DNA of 64,000 bases from Planctomycetota bacterium (lineage in GTDB: Bacteria; Planctomycetota; Planctomycetia; Pirellulales; UBA1268): assembly GCA_003669585.1 (NCBI GenBank), contig QWOQ01000005.1, positions 584,502 to 648,501 of the forward strand. The letters run 5' to 3'. The translations under genes and the position numbers were made by a program. The notes beneath the pieces were generated by a model. It did no database searches and was not told where the DNA came from. It saw nothing but the letters and a program-made list of their open reading frames with translations. This document shows positions 56,135 to 64,000 of the stretch, one piece after another (positions within the stretch are counted from its first letter, which is position 1; each line of letters begins with the position of its first letter).

Positions 56135-57682
56135 TTACGAAGGCTGCTTATAGGAAGCAGTAGCCTGCTTCAGGGCTAAACGCATATCCGATTCAGGCGC
56201 ATCGATGCCATGCCAGATGGAAAATTGCATTGCCGCCTGTCGGACAAACATATCGACGCCCGTGATAATCCGACAACCCAAGCTTTTCGCGTTCTTGATG
56301 AGAAGCGTATTTTCCGGATTATAGATCGTGTCAAAAATAATCATGTACGGACGCATAGATTCCATCTCGAATGGTGTTTCAGCAACATTCGGATGCATTC
56401 CGACCGGCGTTGCATTCACCAGAAGCTCAAATGGAACTCGGTGTCGTGCGCTCCAATCAATTGCTTTGCAACCGATATCGGCAGCCACTTTTCTTGCACG
56501 CTCAATCGACCGACTGGCAATCGTCACTTCCCCTCCCTGACGCTTGAGTGCAAAAGCTATCGCCCGCGCCACTCCTCCAGCTCCCAAAATCAATGTCGGC
56601 CGGCGGGACAAGCCACCGGAGGATTCCATCTGCACGGCATCTCGCTCGGCCTGCCAGAAGTGCGTTCCTGCGGACTGCGCGTCACCAGACGCAATGGCCT
56701 CGTCGATCGACCTGCCTGCAGCCAACACATCGCTGTTAAAAGCAGCCAAACCATCCGGCCTGAATGCAAGAGTATTCGTCGCACCGATCTCACTGACGAG
56801 TTCATCGGAAATATCGACTCGTTGCAAAACATTTTCCTTGTGTGGAATCGTGACGCTCAGTCCGGCAAGCGGCCATTTGTTACTCGTACGAATAAATTCT
56901 TCCAAATCCTCTGCCGGAACTCGGAAGGGAAGATACACCGCGTCAATGTCGGCGATCGCCAGAGCGGTGTTGTGCACAATTGGACTGTAGCTGTGGGATA
57001 TTGGATCGGCAATCAAACCATAAATTTTTGTTTGCGGAGTAATCCGATCATATCGATAGAGATCCCGCATCTGTTTCCAACTCAATTGACCAGGCGCCAT
57101 AGCGCGATCGTCACTGAGTGTGGCATAGGTAAAAGGCGCACCGACGCTTCCCGCAAGAATTCGACTCGGAGTGCCTATGTCTCCCATACAGATACCGACG
57201 GTTGGGAGTGTACTTTCTCGAATGAGTTCGAGCATCCGGAGATTGTCCTCCGGATGATTCGCCATCGTTGCAATTTTGACAACATCGGCATCAAGAGCAG
57301 CCAGAGAAGCATGCAGTGCGCCTAAATCCTCCGGGGTTCTGTGAAAATTGTGATAGCTGATGATGCGTTTCGTTTTTCCATACCGAGGAATGGTACGGGC
57401 AATATCATCTTCAAGATCGACCCAGTCTGCCCCCTCCGCGATCGCAGTGCGAAGCACCATCAATCGCTCATCTTCAGAACCTTTCCAACGTCCTAAGTCG
57501 TCTGAACGTCGACAGGTGACAATCACAGGGCAAGGACGATCGGCGAGCAAACGCTGCACACTCACTGTGCCCTGAATATAGTCTATACGCAGCTCAACGA
57601 GACCAATGCCGTTGTCCGCTACATGTTTGTGCTCTGCGATAACGTGGCGATGCCGACCACGCCCAATACTCACGCAAATCAT
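56135..57682 (-). CDS. aroDE: Bifunctional 3-dehydroquinate dehydratase (type I)/shikimate dehydrogenase
   Basis: 515 residues from the ATG at 57682, which has GGGGGAG seven bases upstream. Residues about 1-215 are the type I dehydratase barrel: VELRIDYIQ, CRRSDDLGRW, Schiff-base Lys in DVVKIATMA and catalytic His in ISYHNFHRTP. Residues about 230-510 are shikimate dehydrogenase: GDPISHS-like ADPISHSYSPIVHN, LSVTIPHKEN, GATNTLAF and NAD(P)-binding LGAGGVARAIAFAL. The plant-like AroD-AroE fusion is common in planctomycetes and chlamydiae. Steps three and four of the shikimate pathway are thus made together, with aroK next. Confidence 0.97.
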   Translation of the reverse strand: MICVSIGRGRHRHVIAEHKHVADNGIGLVELRIDYIQGTVSVQRLLADRPCPVIVTCRRSDDLGRWKGSEDERLMVLRTAIAEGADWVDLEDDIARTIPRYGKTKRIISYHNFHRTPEDLGALHASLAALDADVVKIATMANHPEDNLRMLELIRESTLPTVGICMGDIGTPSRILAGSVGAPFTYATLSDDRAMAPGQLSWKQMRDLYRYDRITPQTKIYGLIADPISHSYSPIVHNTALAIADIDAVYLPFRVPAEDLEEFIRTSNKWPLAGLSVTIPHKENVLQRVDISDELVSEIGATNTLAFRPDGLAAFNSDVLAAGRSIDEAIASGDAQSAGTHFWQAERDAVQMESSGGLSRRPTLILGAGGVARAIAFALKRQGGEVTIASRSIERARKVAADIGCKAIDWSARHRVPFELLVNATPVGMHPNVAETPFEMESMRPYMIIFDTIYNPENTLLIKNAKSLGCRIITGVDMFVRQAAMQFSIWHGIDAPESDMRLALKQATASYKQPS

Positions 57683-57741
57683 CGTTCTGCTCCCCCGCAT
57701 ATCACATAGACCACTCTCTCATTTTGATCATTGCCCCAAAA

Positions 57742-59532
57742 TCAGGTCCGACGAAACTGTCTATCCAACTCTTCTTTTGAGAGCGTCAGCGAAGTCGGTC
57801 TGCCGTGTGGGCAATGATGGCTATGTTCGATGATGTGACGATCTCGCACAAGTGCATTGACCTCCCCCTCTGATAGAGGATCACCCGCTTTGACTGCCGC
57901 TTTACAGGCAAGTCCGTGTAGGACTTCATCAACAATCACCTCTCCTGCGGACTGCGAAGAACACTCGAGGCGTTCCAAAAGTTCTCGTATCAGCGACACA
58001 GCAGGCGTCTTGCCAACGAGCACTGGTTTTGAAGTGACGAGGATCGTTGAACCTCCAAACGATTCGACCTTTACGCCCGCACCCTCAAGTGCTTCGCTAT
58101 GTTCCATTATCAGATGGGCTTGGGAATGTGTGAGTTCGACTGGTTCCGGAACAAGCAAGGGCTGAACTTCAAGCGTGCCTCCGCGAACCGATTCCTTCAA
58201 TCGAGCAAAAAGAACCTGCTCGTGCAGAGCATGCTGATCGATAACCTCGATGCCTTCTTTACTCTCAACAACGATGTACCGATCGTGCATCTGCACAGAA
58301 AACTCATCTGCTGGCACGCGTGGAGAAAGTGCTTCCGTCACTTCCAATTGGCTTTTAACCAACCATGTACGATCCTGAGTCGCATTCACATTAATGGATT
58401 CAGGCTCTGAAATACTTTTTTCAAAAAATAGTCTCGATGTACTCTCTGCGAATGACTTGAATGAAGGAGGAACCGTTGCCGCAGGAGCCAACGGACCAAA
58501 CGACCTGAGGGGATCAACAGGTGGACGCAGCGGAGCCTTTAAGTTGCTTGTAAGAAATTTCGTACGAAGGGCGCTGAGTACCAGACGATGAAGTCGCGAT
58601 GGATTGAGAAATCGAACCTCGATTTTTGTTGGATGCACATTGACATCGACACTCTCGGCCGGGATGTCAAACCGAAGGAATACCATTGGCTGCCGACCAC
58701 TGAGCAAAATTCCCCGGTATGCCTCATGAATTGCATGCAGAATTGTTCTGTCGCGAAAAGGTCTTCCGCCGACGAACAAATACTGCATCCGACTTCCGGC
58801 AACGTCATCTTCGGGCCTGCCTACAAAGCCACTCACAGAGATTTCGTTGTCCGATGCCTCCACCTCGAGAAGTCGATCAGCAAGATCCGTTCCAAAAATA
58901 CCTCCAATGCGACTTCGCCAGAGGGTCGTAGCGGCGAGGTCGTGAACCACTCGGGGCCCATGCGTAAGCGAGAATGCCACCGAAGGATGTGCAAGTGCTG
59001 TTCGCACAAACGCCTCACTGGCATGCGAAAACTCAGTTGACGCCGTCTTTAAAAAGGCGCGTCTGGCCGGCACATTCCAAAACAGTTGATGAGACTCGAT
59101 CGTGGTTCCCTCGGCCCCTCCATCGGGTATCACCTCACCGAGCTTTCCTCCATCAATCTCAATTGCTGCGCCGTGTGAGCGACCTTTGACTCGCGATCGA
59201 ATCACCAAACGAGATACCTCGCCGATAGATGCCAGTGCCTCCCCCCGAAATCCGAGCGACCGAATGGTATCGAGGTCTTCTGCTACCAAAAGTTTACTTG
59301 TTGCATGCGGAGCGACTGCTAGTAGAAGGTCGTCGGGTTCAATCCCTTCTCCATCATCCACTACGCGCACAAGCGATGTACCGCCCTGATGGAGTTCAAC
59401 CGCGATTCGCGATGCACCAGAATCGATTGCATTCTCAAGGAACTCTTTCACCACACTTGCAGGTCGTTCAATCACCTCCCCGGCAGCGATGCGGTTGATT
59501 ACCGAAGGCGTGAGGGTTTGGATTCTTCCCAT
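57742..59532 (-). CDS. mutL: DNA mismatch repair protein MutL
   Basis: 596 residues. N-terminal GHKL ATPase: NRIAAGEVIERPASVVKEF, ENAIDSGASRI, DDGEGIE, FRGEALASI. C-terminal dimerisation domain with DQHALHEQVLFARL near residue 430, LACKAAVKAG and CPHGRPT. The endonuclease metal motif DQHA-x2-E-x4-E has Ala instead of the final Glu, while the later ACK and CPH-x-RP elements remain. It coordinates MutS recognition with strand removal. Upstream neighbour gap about 87 bases. Confidence 0.96.
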   Translation of the reverse strand: MGRIQTLTPSVINRIAAGEVIERPASVVKEFLENAIDSGASRIAVELHQGGTSLVRVVDDGEGIEPDDLLLAVAPHATSKLLVAEDLDTIRSLGFRGEALASIGEVSRLVIRSRVKGRSHGAAIEIDGGKLGEVIPDGGAEGTTIESHQLFWNVPARRAFLKTASTEFSHASEAFVRTALAHPSVAFSLTHGPRVVHDLAATTLWRSRIGGIFGTDLADRLLEVEASDNEISVSGFVGRPEDDVAGSRMQYLFVGGRPFRDRTILHAIHEAYRGILLSGRQPMVFLRFDIPAESVDVNVHPTKIEVRFLNPSRLHRLVLSALRTKFLTSNLKAPLRPPVDPLRSFGPLAPAATVPPSFKSFAESTSRLFFEKSISEPESINVNATQDRTWLVKSQLEVTEALSPRVPADEFSVQMHDRYIVVESKEGIEVIDQHALHEQVLFARLKESVRGGTLEVQPLLVPEPVELTHSQAHLIMEHSEALEGAGVKVESFGGSTILVTSKPVLVGKTPAVSLIRELLERLECSSQSAGEVIVDEVLHGLACKAAVKAGDPLSEGEVNALVRDRHIIEHSHHCPHGRPTSLTLSKEELDRQFRRT

Positions 59533-59619
59533 ACGTCATCCTCTTCTCGTGGCACAAACGCTGTCGAGCGAAGCACATATTACTTACTGAATCGCGACAC
59601 ACCAGTGGCACGATCGGCA

Positions 59620-61050
59620 TTAGGAGAGTTGAAAATCTTTGATCTTGCGATAGAGCGTTCGTTCACCAATACCAAGCATTTCAGCCGCACGCTCCCGATT
59701 TCCGCCGGTTACTTTAAGCGTTTCAGTGATCAAAATACGCTCGATCTCCTCGAGCGGCCTACCGATCAGCGGTCCAATGCCCGAGATTTCAGCGGCAAGC
59801 ACAGCAGGGATCGCAACGGCAGCGTTTGCTGGCTCAAAATCAACTGGAAGATCATCGACGTCGAGCGATTCGTCGTAGTCTACGACCACCATACTCTCCA
59901 CCACATTTCTGAGTTGGCGAACGTTTCCGGGCCATGCATCGGCGATGAGTCTAGCCCTGGCAGCTGCCGACATGCCTTTGATTACCTTGTGATGTCGCTT
60001 AGAAAAATGGCGGAGAAAATGGTCTATCAACAATGGAATATCAGTTGGGCGATCGGCAAGACGGGGAATAGAAACAGTCACCACCTTTAAACGGTGATAG
60101 AGATCACTTCGAAATGTTCCAGCGACGATCGCCTCTTCAAGATTTCGATTGGTCGCAGATAGAATGCGAACATTCACCCTCGTTGTTGTATTCGACCCAA
60201 CTTTCGTGATCTCTCCGCTCTCTAAAACACGTAGGAGCTTGATTTGCGTTGGCATCGGCATGTCGCCAACTTCATCTAAAAACAGAGTTCCTCCATGTGC
60301 ATATTCGAACTTTCCAATTCGATCACTTGAGGCATCCGTGAAGGCACCTCGGATATGCCCAAAGAGTTCACTCTCGAGAATATTTTCGCTGAGCGCAGCA
60401 CAGTTAAGAGCAACGAAAGCTTTTTGTTTGCGCGTACTATTTTGATGGATTGCCTGTGCGACAAGTTCTTTCCCAGTTCCAGTTTCTCCTTGAATGAGCA
60501 CGCTCGCATCGGTCGGAGCAATTCGCTTCAATCGTTCGAGGAGTGCAAGAATTGATGGACTTGAGCCAACCAGCCCCTCAAATCCGAATTTTTCGTCGAG
60601 TCTCTTATTGAGTTCGATATTCTGCTGCTTGAGTCGAACTGATTCCGACGCCTTTTGAACGGCCGTTCGCAGATGAACAAGATCGAGCGGTTTTTGAAGA
60701 TAGCTGAACGCTCCCTGCTGCATTGCGGTAACCGCCGAGGGAATCGTTCCATGTCCGGTTACTACAATCACCTCAACCTCGGAGCAGGCTTTTTTCGCAA
60801 GCATGAGAATCTCGAGGCCGCCGATGTCATTCATCATCAGATCGGTTACCACTACGTCGAATATTTCTTCGCTGAGACGCCTGGCTCCTTCGATACCACT
60901 TCCCGCCACAATGCACCGGTATCCAAGTCTCTCGAGCCCTTCGCTCACAGTTCGGGCGTGCACGAGTTCATTATCAATCACGAGCACACGTACAGGAGCT
61001 CCTCGCTGGGACGCATCGGTAGTGTCGAGTGAAGGAGCAGCTGGTGTCAT
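59620..61050 (-). CDS. Sigma-54-dependent response regulator (NtrC/AtoC family)
   Basis: 476 residues from the ATG at 61050. Receiver (about 20-135; [14 protein letters not shown], phosphoacceptor in VVTDLMMND), AAA+ domain (about 155-390; Walker [15 protein letters not shown] in the sigma-54-contact loop, Walker [11 protein letters not shown]) and a Fis-type helix-turn-helix (about 440-475; [22 protein letters not shown]). It activates RNA polymerase with sigma-54. Contact loop reads GAFTDA where GAFTGA is classic. Pairs with the kinase gene upstream (gap 55 bases). Confidence 0.96.
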   Translation of the reverse strand: MTPAAPSLDTTDASQRGAPVRVLVIDNELVHARTVSEGLERLGYRCIVAGSGIEGARRLSEEIFDVVVTDLMMNDIGGLEILMLAKKACSEVEVIVVTGHGTIPSAVTAMQQGAFSYLQKPLDLVHLRTAVQKASESVRLKQQNIELNKRLDEKFGFEGLVGSSPSILALLERLKRIAPTDASVLIQGETGTGKELVAQAIHQNSTRKQKAFVALNCAALSENILESELFGHIRGAFTDASSDRIGKFEYAHGGTLFLDEVGDMPMPTQIKLLRVLESGEITKVGSNTTTRVNVRILSATNRNLEEAIVAGTFRSDLYHRLKVVTVSIPRLADRPTDIPLLIDHFLRHFSKRHHKVIKGMSAAARARLIADAWPGNVRQLRNVVESMVVVDYDESLDVDDLPVDFEPANAAVAIPAVLAAEISGIGPLIGRPLEEIERILITETLKVTGGNRERAAEMLGIGERTLYRKIKDFQLS

Positions 61051-61105
61051 AAGTGAGATGGTACGAGAGGTCGACGCGACGCGTCCAGCAACTGAAATAA
61101 AAACT

Positions 61106-61840
61106 CTACGCAACGATCGGGGTCAACAGACGGGGTGGGACTGGTAGCCAAATTGCCACTTTTGTTCCGCGTCCCGGGGCACTTTGAATGTCAATACTTC
61201 CACCGTGGGCTTCGATCACCTTTCGGGTCGTGGGAAGCCCCAGTCCCGAGCCTCCCTGTTTGGTCGTATAAAATGCACGAAAGGCGCGAGCAAGTGTCTC
61301 TTCATCCATTCCTGGGCCGGTGTCTATCAATTCGAGAACGACTCCCATGCCGGATAGACGCGTTCGAACAACAAGTTGTCCTCCCTCGTGCATTGCCTGC
61401 ACGGCATTGAGCAACAGATTGAGAACGGCTGAGCGAAAAGTTTTATGATCCAAACGAACCGCCGGAAGAGCCGGGTCGAGATATCGAACAATCTCCACAT
61501 TCGACCGCTTTGCTTCTGGAGAAAAAAATTCAAGCAGATCACTCATCTCTGTATTGAGATTTCCAGGCTCCAAATCGAGCGATTCTTGTCTCGCAAAATC
61601 TAAGAAGTCACCGAGCAGTTTTTGAAGTCGGTCGCATTCCTGTCGAACCAGTTCGATCTTTGCAATCGCCCGCCTCTCGCGAGGATTTACAGGCTCTTGG
61701 AAATCCTCCGCAAGCAGTTCCATGTTGAGACGAATCGTAGAGAGAGGATTGCGAATTTCATGAGCCAGCGCACCAACGAGTTCCGAAAACGATCGATACA
61801 CGTCAGAGACGTCTACTTCAGAATGAATTGGCTTCGTCAT
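61106..61840 (-). CDS. Soluble sensor histidine kinase partner of the sigma-54 regulator
   Basis: 244 residues from the ATG at 61840 (AGGG upstream). HisKA domain with phosphoacceptor in [15 protein letters not shown] (about residues 25-40), then HATPase with N-box [16 protein letters not shown]1 DTGPGMD, G2 [14 protein letters not shown]. No membrane or input domain, so it probably senses through a partner, like NtrB-type kinases. Directly upstream of the response regulator. Confidence 0.94.
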   Translation of the reverse strand: MTKPIHSEVDVSDVYRSFSELVGALAHEIRNPLSTIRLNMELLAEDFQEPVNPRERRAIAKIELVRQECDRLQKLLGDFLDFARQESLDLEPGNLNTEMSDLLEFFSPEAKRSNVEIVRYLDPALPAVRLDHKTFRSAVLNLLLNAVQAMHEGGQLVVRTRLSGMGVVLELIDTGPGMDEETLARAFRAFYTTKQGGSGLGLPTTRKVIEAHGGSIDIQSAPGRGTKVAIWLPVPPRLLTPIVA

Positions 61841-61926
61841 GCGTAAAGGCCCTGCGCACGCCCGCCAAACGAGCCATTCCCGTGTCAATGATTCTCAATG
61901 ATTTCCAAAGAAAAACAGCTGAAAAA

Positions 61927-64000
61927 TCAGGACGGCTTGGGAGTTGCCCCTTCTGCAGCTTCACGAGCATCACGCAAAACAGCACGACGACTGAGTTTTA
62001 CACGATCCTGATCATCTACCGCAATAACCTTGACTCGCATGGTATCGCCAATACGACAGACATCGGCAACGCTTGCCACGTAGTCGTCGGAGAGTTCACT
62101 GATATGGCACAAACCATCCTTGCCTGGAACCAACTCAATGAATGCACCGAAGTCCTTCACGCTCGTAACGCGTCCCTCGTAAATCCGACCGATCTGAATC
62201 GAGGCGGTAAGCGCTTCGATTTTCGCCATCGCTGCATTTGCCCCTTCGGCGTCATGACTGGCAACCGTCACGGTTCCATCATCGTCGACTTCAATCACAG
62301 CACCTGACGACTCCTGAATCGCACGAATTGTTTTTCCTCCGGGACCAATCAGGAGGCCAATTTTCTCCGGATCAATTTTTGTTCGCAGTAATCTTGGAGC
62401 CCACACAGAAATCTCTGCTCGTGGACTACGAATCGCCGTGAGCATCTGTTTGAGAATTTCAAGACGGGCCTCTCTTGATTGCCGTAACGTGGCTTCAATG
62501 ATTGCCGATGAAATTCCATCGATCTTCATATCGAGCTGGATGCCCGTGATCCCTGTATGAGAACCGGCGATCTTAAAGTCCATGTCGCCGTGATGATCCT
62601 CGTCTCCGATGATGTCCGTCAACAGCACCCAACGATTCTCGGATTCCTTCACCAGCCCAACTGAAATTCCCGCAACCGGACTTGTGATCGGCACACCCGC
62701 AGCCATCAGACCCAACGTTGCTCCGCAGACTGACGCCATAGAACTTGAACCGTTGGACTCAAGAATGTCAGAAATCACTCTGATTGTGTATGGAAAAACG
62801 TCCGGTTCTGGAAGCACAGGCTTTACACTTCGCTCCGCAAGCGCCCCGTGACCAATCTCGCGCCGACCTGGCCCACGAATCGGACGACACTCTCCCACAG
62901 AGAACGACGGAAAATAATAGTCCAACATGAATTTCTTTGAGTATTCGTCGATGAGCCCGTCAACTCGCTGCTCGTCTCTACCGGTACCAAGCGTGACCGT
63001 AATAAGAGCCTGCGTTTCACCACGCTGAAAGAGCGCGGAGCCATGTACCCGAGGCAGCAAGTCAACTTGACACACAATTTCGCGAAGGGCTGTGGAGTTT
63101 CGTCCGTCTGGACGACGCTGCTCTAAAATCAATTCTCTCACAGCACGTTCTTCAAGACCGTGCCACACGTAAGAAAAATCACTTTCGCTCGCGGCACCGG
63201 CTGTTTGCAAATCCAAAACAACCTCTGCTTTTGCCTTCTCTCGCAGAGCCTTTACGGCCTGGCCACGATCGTGCTTCACAGGGATTGCTTTGGCCTGACG
63301 TAAGTCGGAAAGATAGGAACTCACGAGCCGTTGCGTGAGTTCGCTGTGATCGTCGAGCACATACTGCTTTTTTGGCTTGCCAGCTTTGGCCATCAACTCC
63401 AACTGCATATCGCACAGTTCACGGATGATTCGATGCGCCTCTTCAATCGCTTGCAGCATTCGCTCTTCGGGCATTTCACGAGCGAAGCCTTCTATCATGA
63501 GTACCGCTGTTTTGCTTCCCGATACAATTAAGTCGAGATCGCTTTCCTCAAGTTGATCCTGCGACGGAAATGGCACGAACTTGCCGTCGATTTGTGCGAG
63601 TCGCACTGAACCCAAAGGACCGTTAAAAGGCAGCGGTGAAATAGAAAGCGCCGCCGACGCTCCATTCATGGCCAACAAGTCGCCGTCGTTTTGCTTGTCG
63701 CTTGAGAGCACGAACGCCTGAATCTGTACCTCGTCGTGAAAACCTTCTGGAAACAGTGGGCGAATGGGGCGATCCATCATTCGACTTGTGAGCGTTTCCT
63801 TCATGGTCGGCCTGCCTTCTCGCTTGAGAAAGCCACCTGGAAATTTTCCGGCCGCCGCCGAGCGCTCACGGTAATCACAAGTGAGGGGGAAAAAGTCGAT
63901 TCCTGCTCTGGGGGCGCCTGTTGCGGTGGCGACGAGGACCGTTGTTTCCCCGTATTGAACGAACACACTTCCCGCAGCCTGCTTTGCCAACAATCCAGTT
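61927..64000 (-). CDS. pnp: Polyribonucleotide nucleotidyltransferase (5' end cut by window edge)
   Basis: About 690 residues visible; the frame is open past the right edge, and the normal PNPase N-terminus (about 20-30 residues before LAKQAAGSV) is missing. Two RNase PH-like domains (FFPLTCDYRERSAAAGK; QRGETQALITVTLG), a KH domain (LIGPGGKTIRAIQ) and an S1 domain (EGRVTSVKDFGAFIEL). It degrades RNA phosphorolytically and is a degradosome component. Downstream end is followed by the sensor kinase. Confidence 0.98.
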   Translation of the reverse strand, partial: TGLLAKQAAGSVFVQYGETTVLVATATGAPRAGIDFFPLTCDYRERSAAAGKFPGGFLKREGRPTMKETLTSRMMDRPIRPLFPEGFHDEVQIQAFVLSSDKQNDGDLLAMNGASAALSISPLPFNGPLGSVRLAQIDGKFVPFPSQDQLEESDLDLIVSGSKTAVLMIEGFAREMPEERMLQAIEEAHRIIRELCDMQLELMAKAGKPKKQYVLDDHSELTQRLVSSYLSDLRQAKAIPVKHDRGQAVKALREKAKAEVVLDLQTAGAASESDFSYVWHGLEERAVRELILEQRRPDGRNSTALREIVCQVDLLPRVHGSALFQRGETQALITVTLGTGRDEQRVDGLIDEYSKKFMLDYYFPSFSVGECRPIRGPGRREIGHGALAERSVKPVLPEPDVFPYTIRVISDILESNGSSSMASVCGATLGLMAAGVPITSPVAGISVGLVKESENRWVLLTDIIGDEDHHGDMDFKIAGSHTGITGIQLDMKIDGISSAIIEATLRQSREARLEILKQMLTAIRSPRAEISVWAPRLLRTKIDPEKIGLLIGPGGKTIRAIQESSGAVIEVDDDGTVTVASHDAEGANAAMAKIEALTASIQIGRIYEGRVTSVKDFGAFIELVPGKDGLCHISELSDDYVASVADVCRIGDTMRVKVIAVDDQDRVKLSRRAVLRDAREAAEGATPKPS

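Noticed and set aside
56210-57325. 371-residue plus-strand frame opposite aroDE
   Set aside because: Long but antisense to conserved AroD/AroE active-site motifs; no domain signal.
59620-61050. GAFTDA in the sigma-54 regulator as a loss-of-function change
   Set aside because: I recall this variant from other NtrC-family regulators, so it does not by itself argue against activity.

Overview
The window reads as chromosomal DNA of a planctomycete, probably a Pirellulales-like lineage. The evidence is a PSD1-type cytochrome c (DUF1549/DUF1553) gene next to a Tat-exported DUF1501 gene, an ExbB-ExbD-terpene-cyclase-fold cluster, an AroD-AroE fusion, an SUMF1-domain secreted protein, and F-type ATPase subunits c and b that carry signal-peptide-like leaders. 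No rRNA, phage, CRISPR or intact insertion sequence was seen. Both ends are cut: a SulP-carbonic anhydrase gene runs off the left edge and pnp runs off the right edge.

Layout. 1-6040 (minus): visibly GC-richer DNA with a SulP/STAS/beta-carbonic anhydrase fusion, a frameshifted COG0523 (CobW-like) pseudogene and a large secreted glycosidase-like protein. 6461-15594 (minus): tRNA-Val, two TatA-like genes, a membrane-anchored alpha/alpha-toroid protein, ExbD, ExbB, a lipoprotein, a BON-domain protein closed by a strong terminator, a small membrane protein and a secreted TlpA-like thioredoxin. 15756-19318 (plus): an orphan tRNA-Ile/tRNA-Ala pair with its own promoter-like sequence, a GGDEF protein and TypA/BipA. 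19384-21678 (minus): a class II cyclic-nucleotide phosphodiesterase-like enzyme behind a cyclic-nucleotide-binding MscS channel. 22074-31291: rpsU, nadC, comEA-uvrB, a small BON protein, a NarX-type kinase, an FHA-GAF-PP2C phosphatase, tRNA-Gln and an SUMF1 protein. 31560-37385 (plus): the PSD1/DUF1501 pair and a receiver-adenylate cyclase flanked by REP-like palindromes. 37583-41954 (minus): CorA overlapping an MscK-like channel. 42330-50689 (plus): a complete F1Fo ATP synthase operon (atpZ-I-B-E-F-H-A-G-D-C). 50726-64000 (minus): cysE, hisA, hisH, an OmpA-like lipoprotein, prepilin peptidase, aroK, aroDE, mutL, a sigma-54 response regulator with its kinase, and pnp.

How the genes fit together. 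The most interesting themes are: (1) an ExbB/ExbD proton-driven motor whose only apparent partner is an inner-membrane-anchored toroid protein built on a TonB-like plan; (2) a dispersed cAMP circuit consisting of a response-regulator adenylate cyclase, a cyclic-nucleotide-binding MscS channel and a class II phosphodiesterase-like hydrolase; (3) export-signal-like leaders on ATP synthase c and b, with a His-rich segment in b; (4) Mg2+/ion channels (CorA, MscK-like) immediately upstream of the ATP synthase operon. Housekeeping genes are otherwise intact. Starts were moved inward where a Shine-Dalgarno sequence, signal peptide or family length argued for it.
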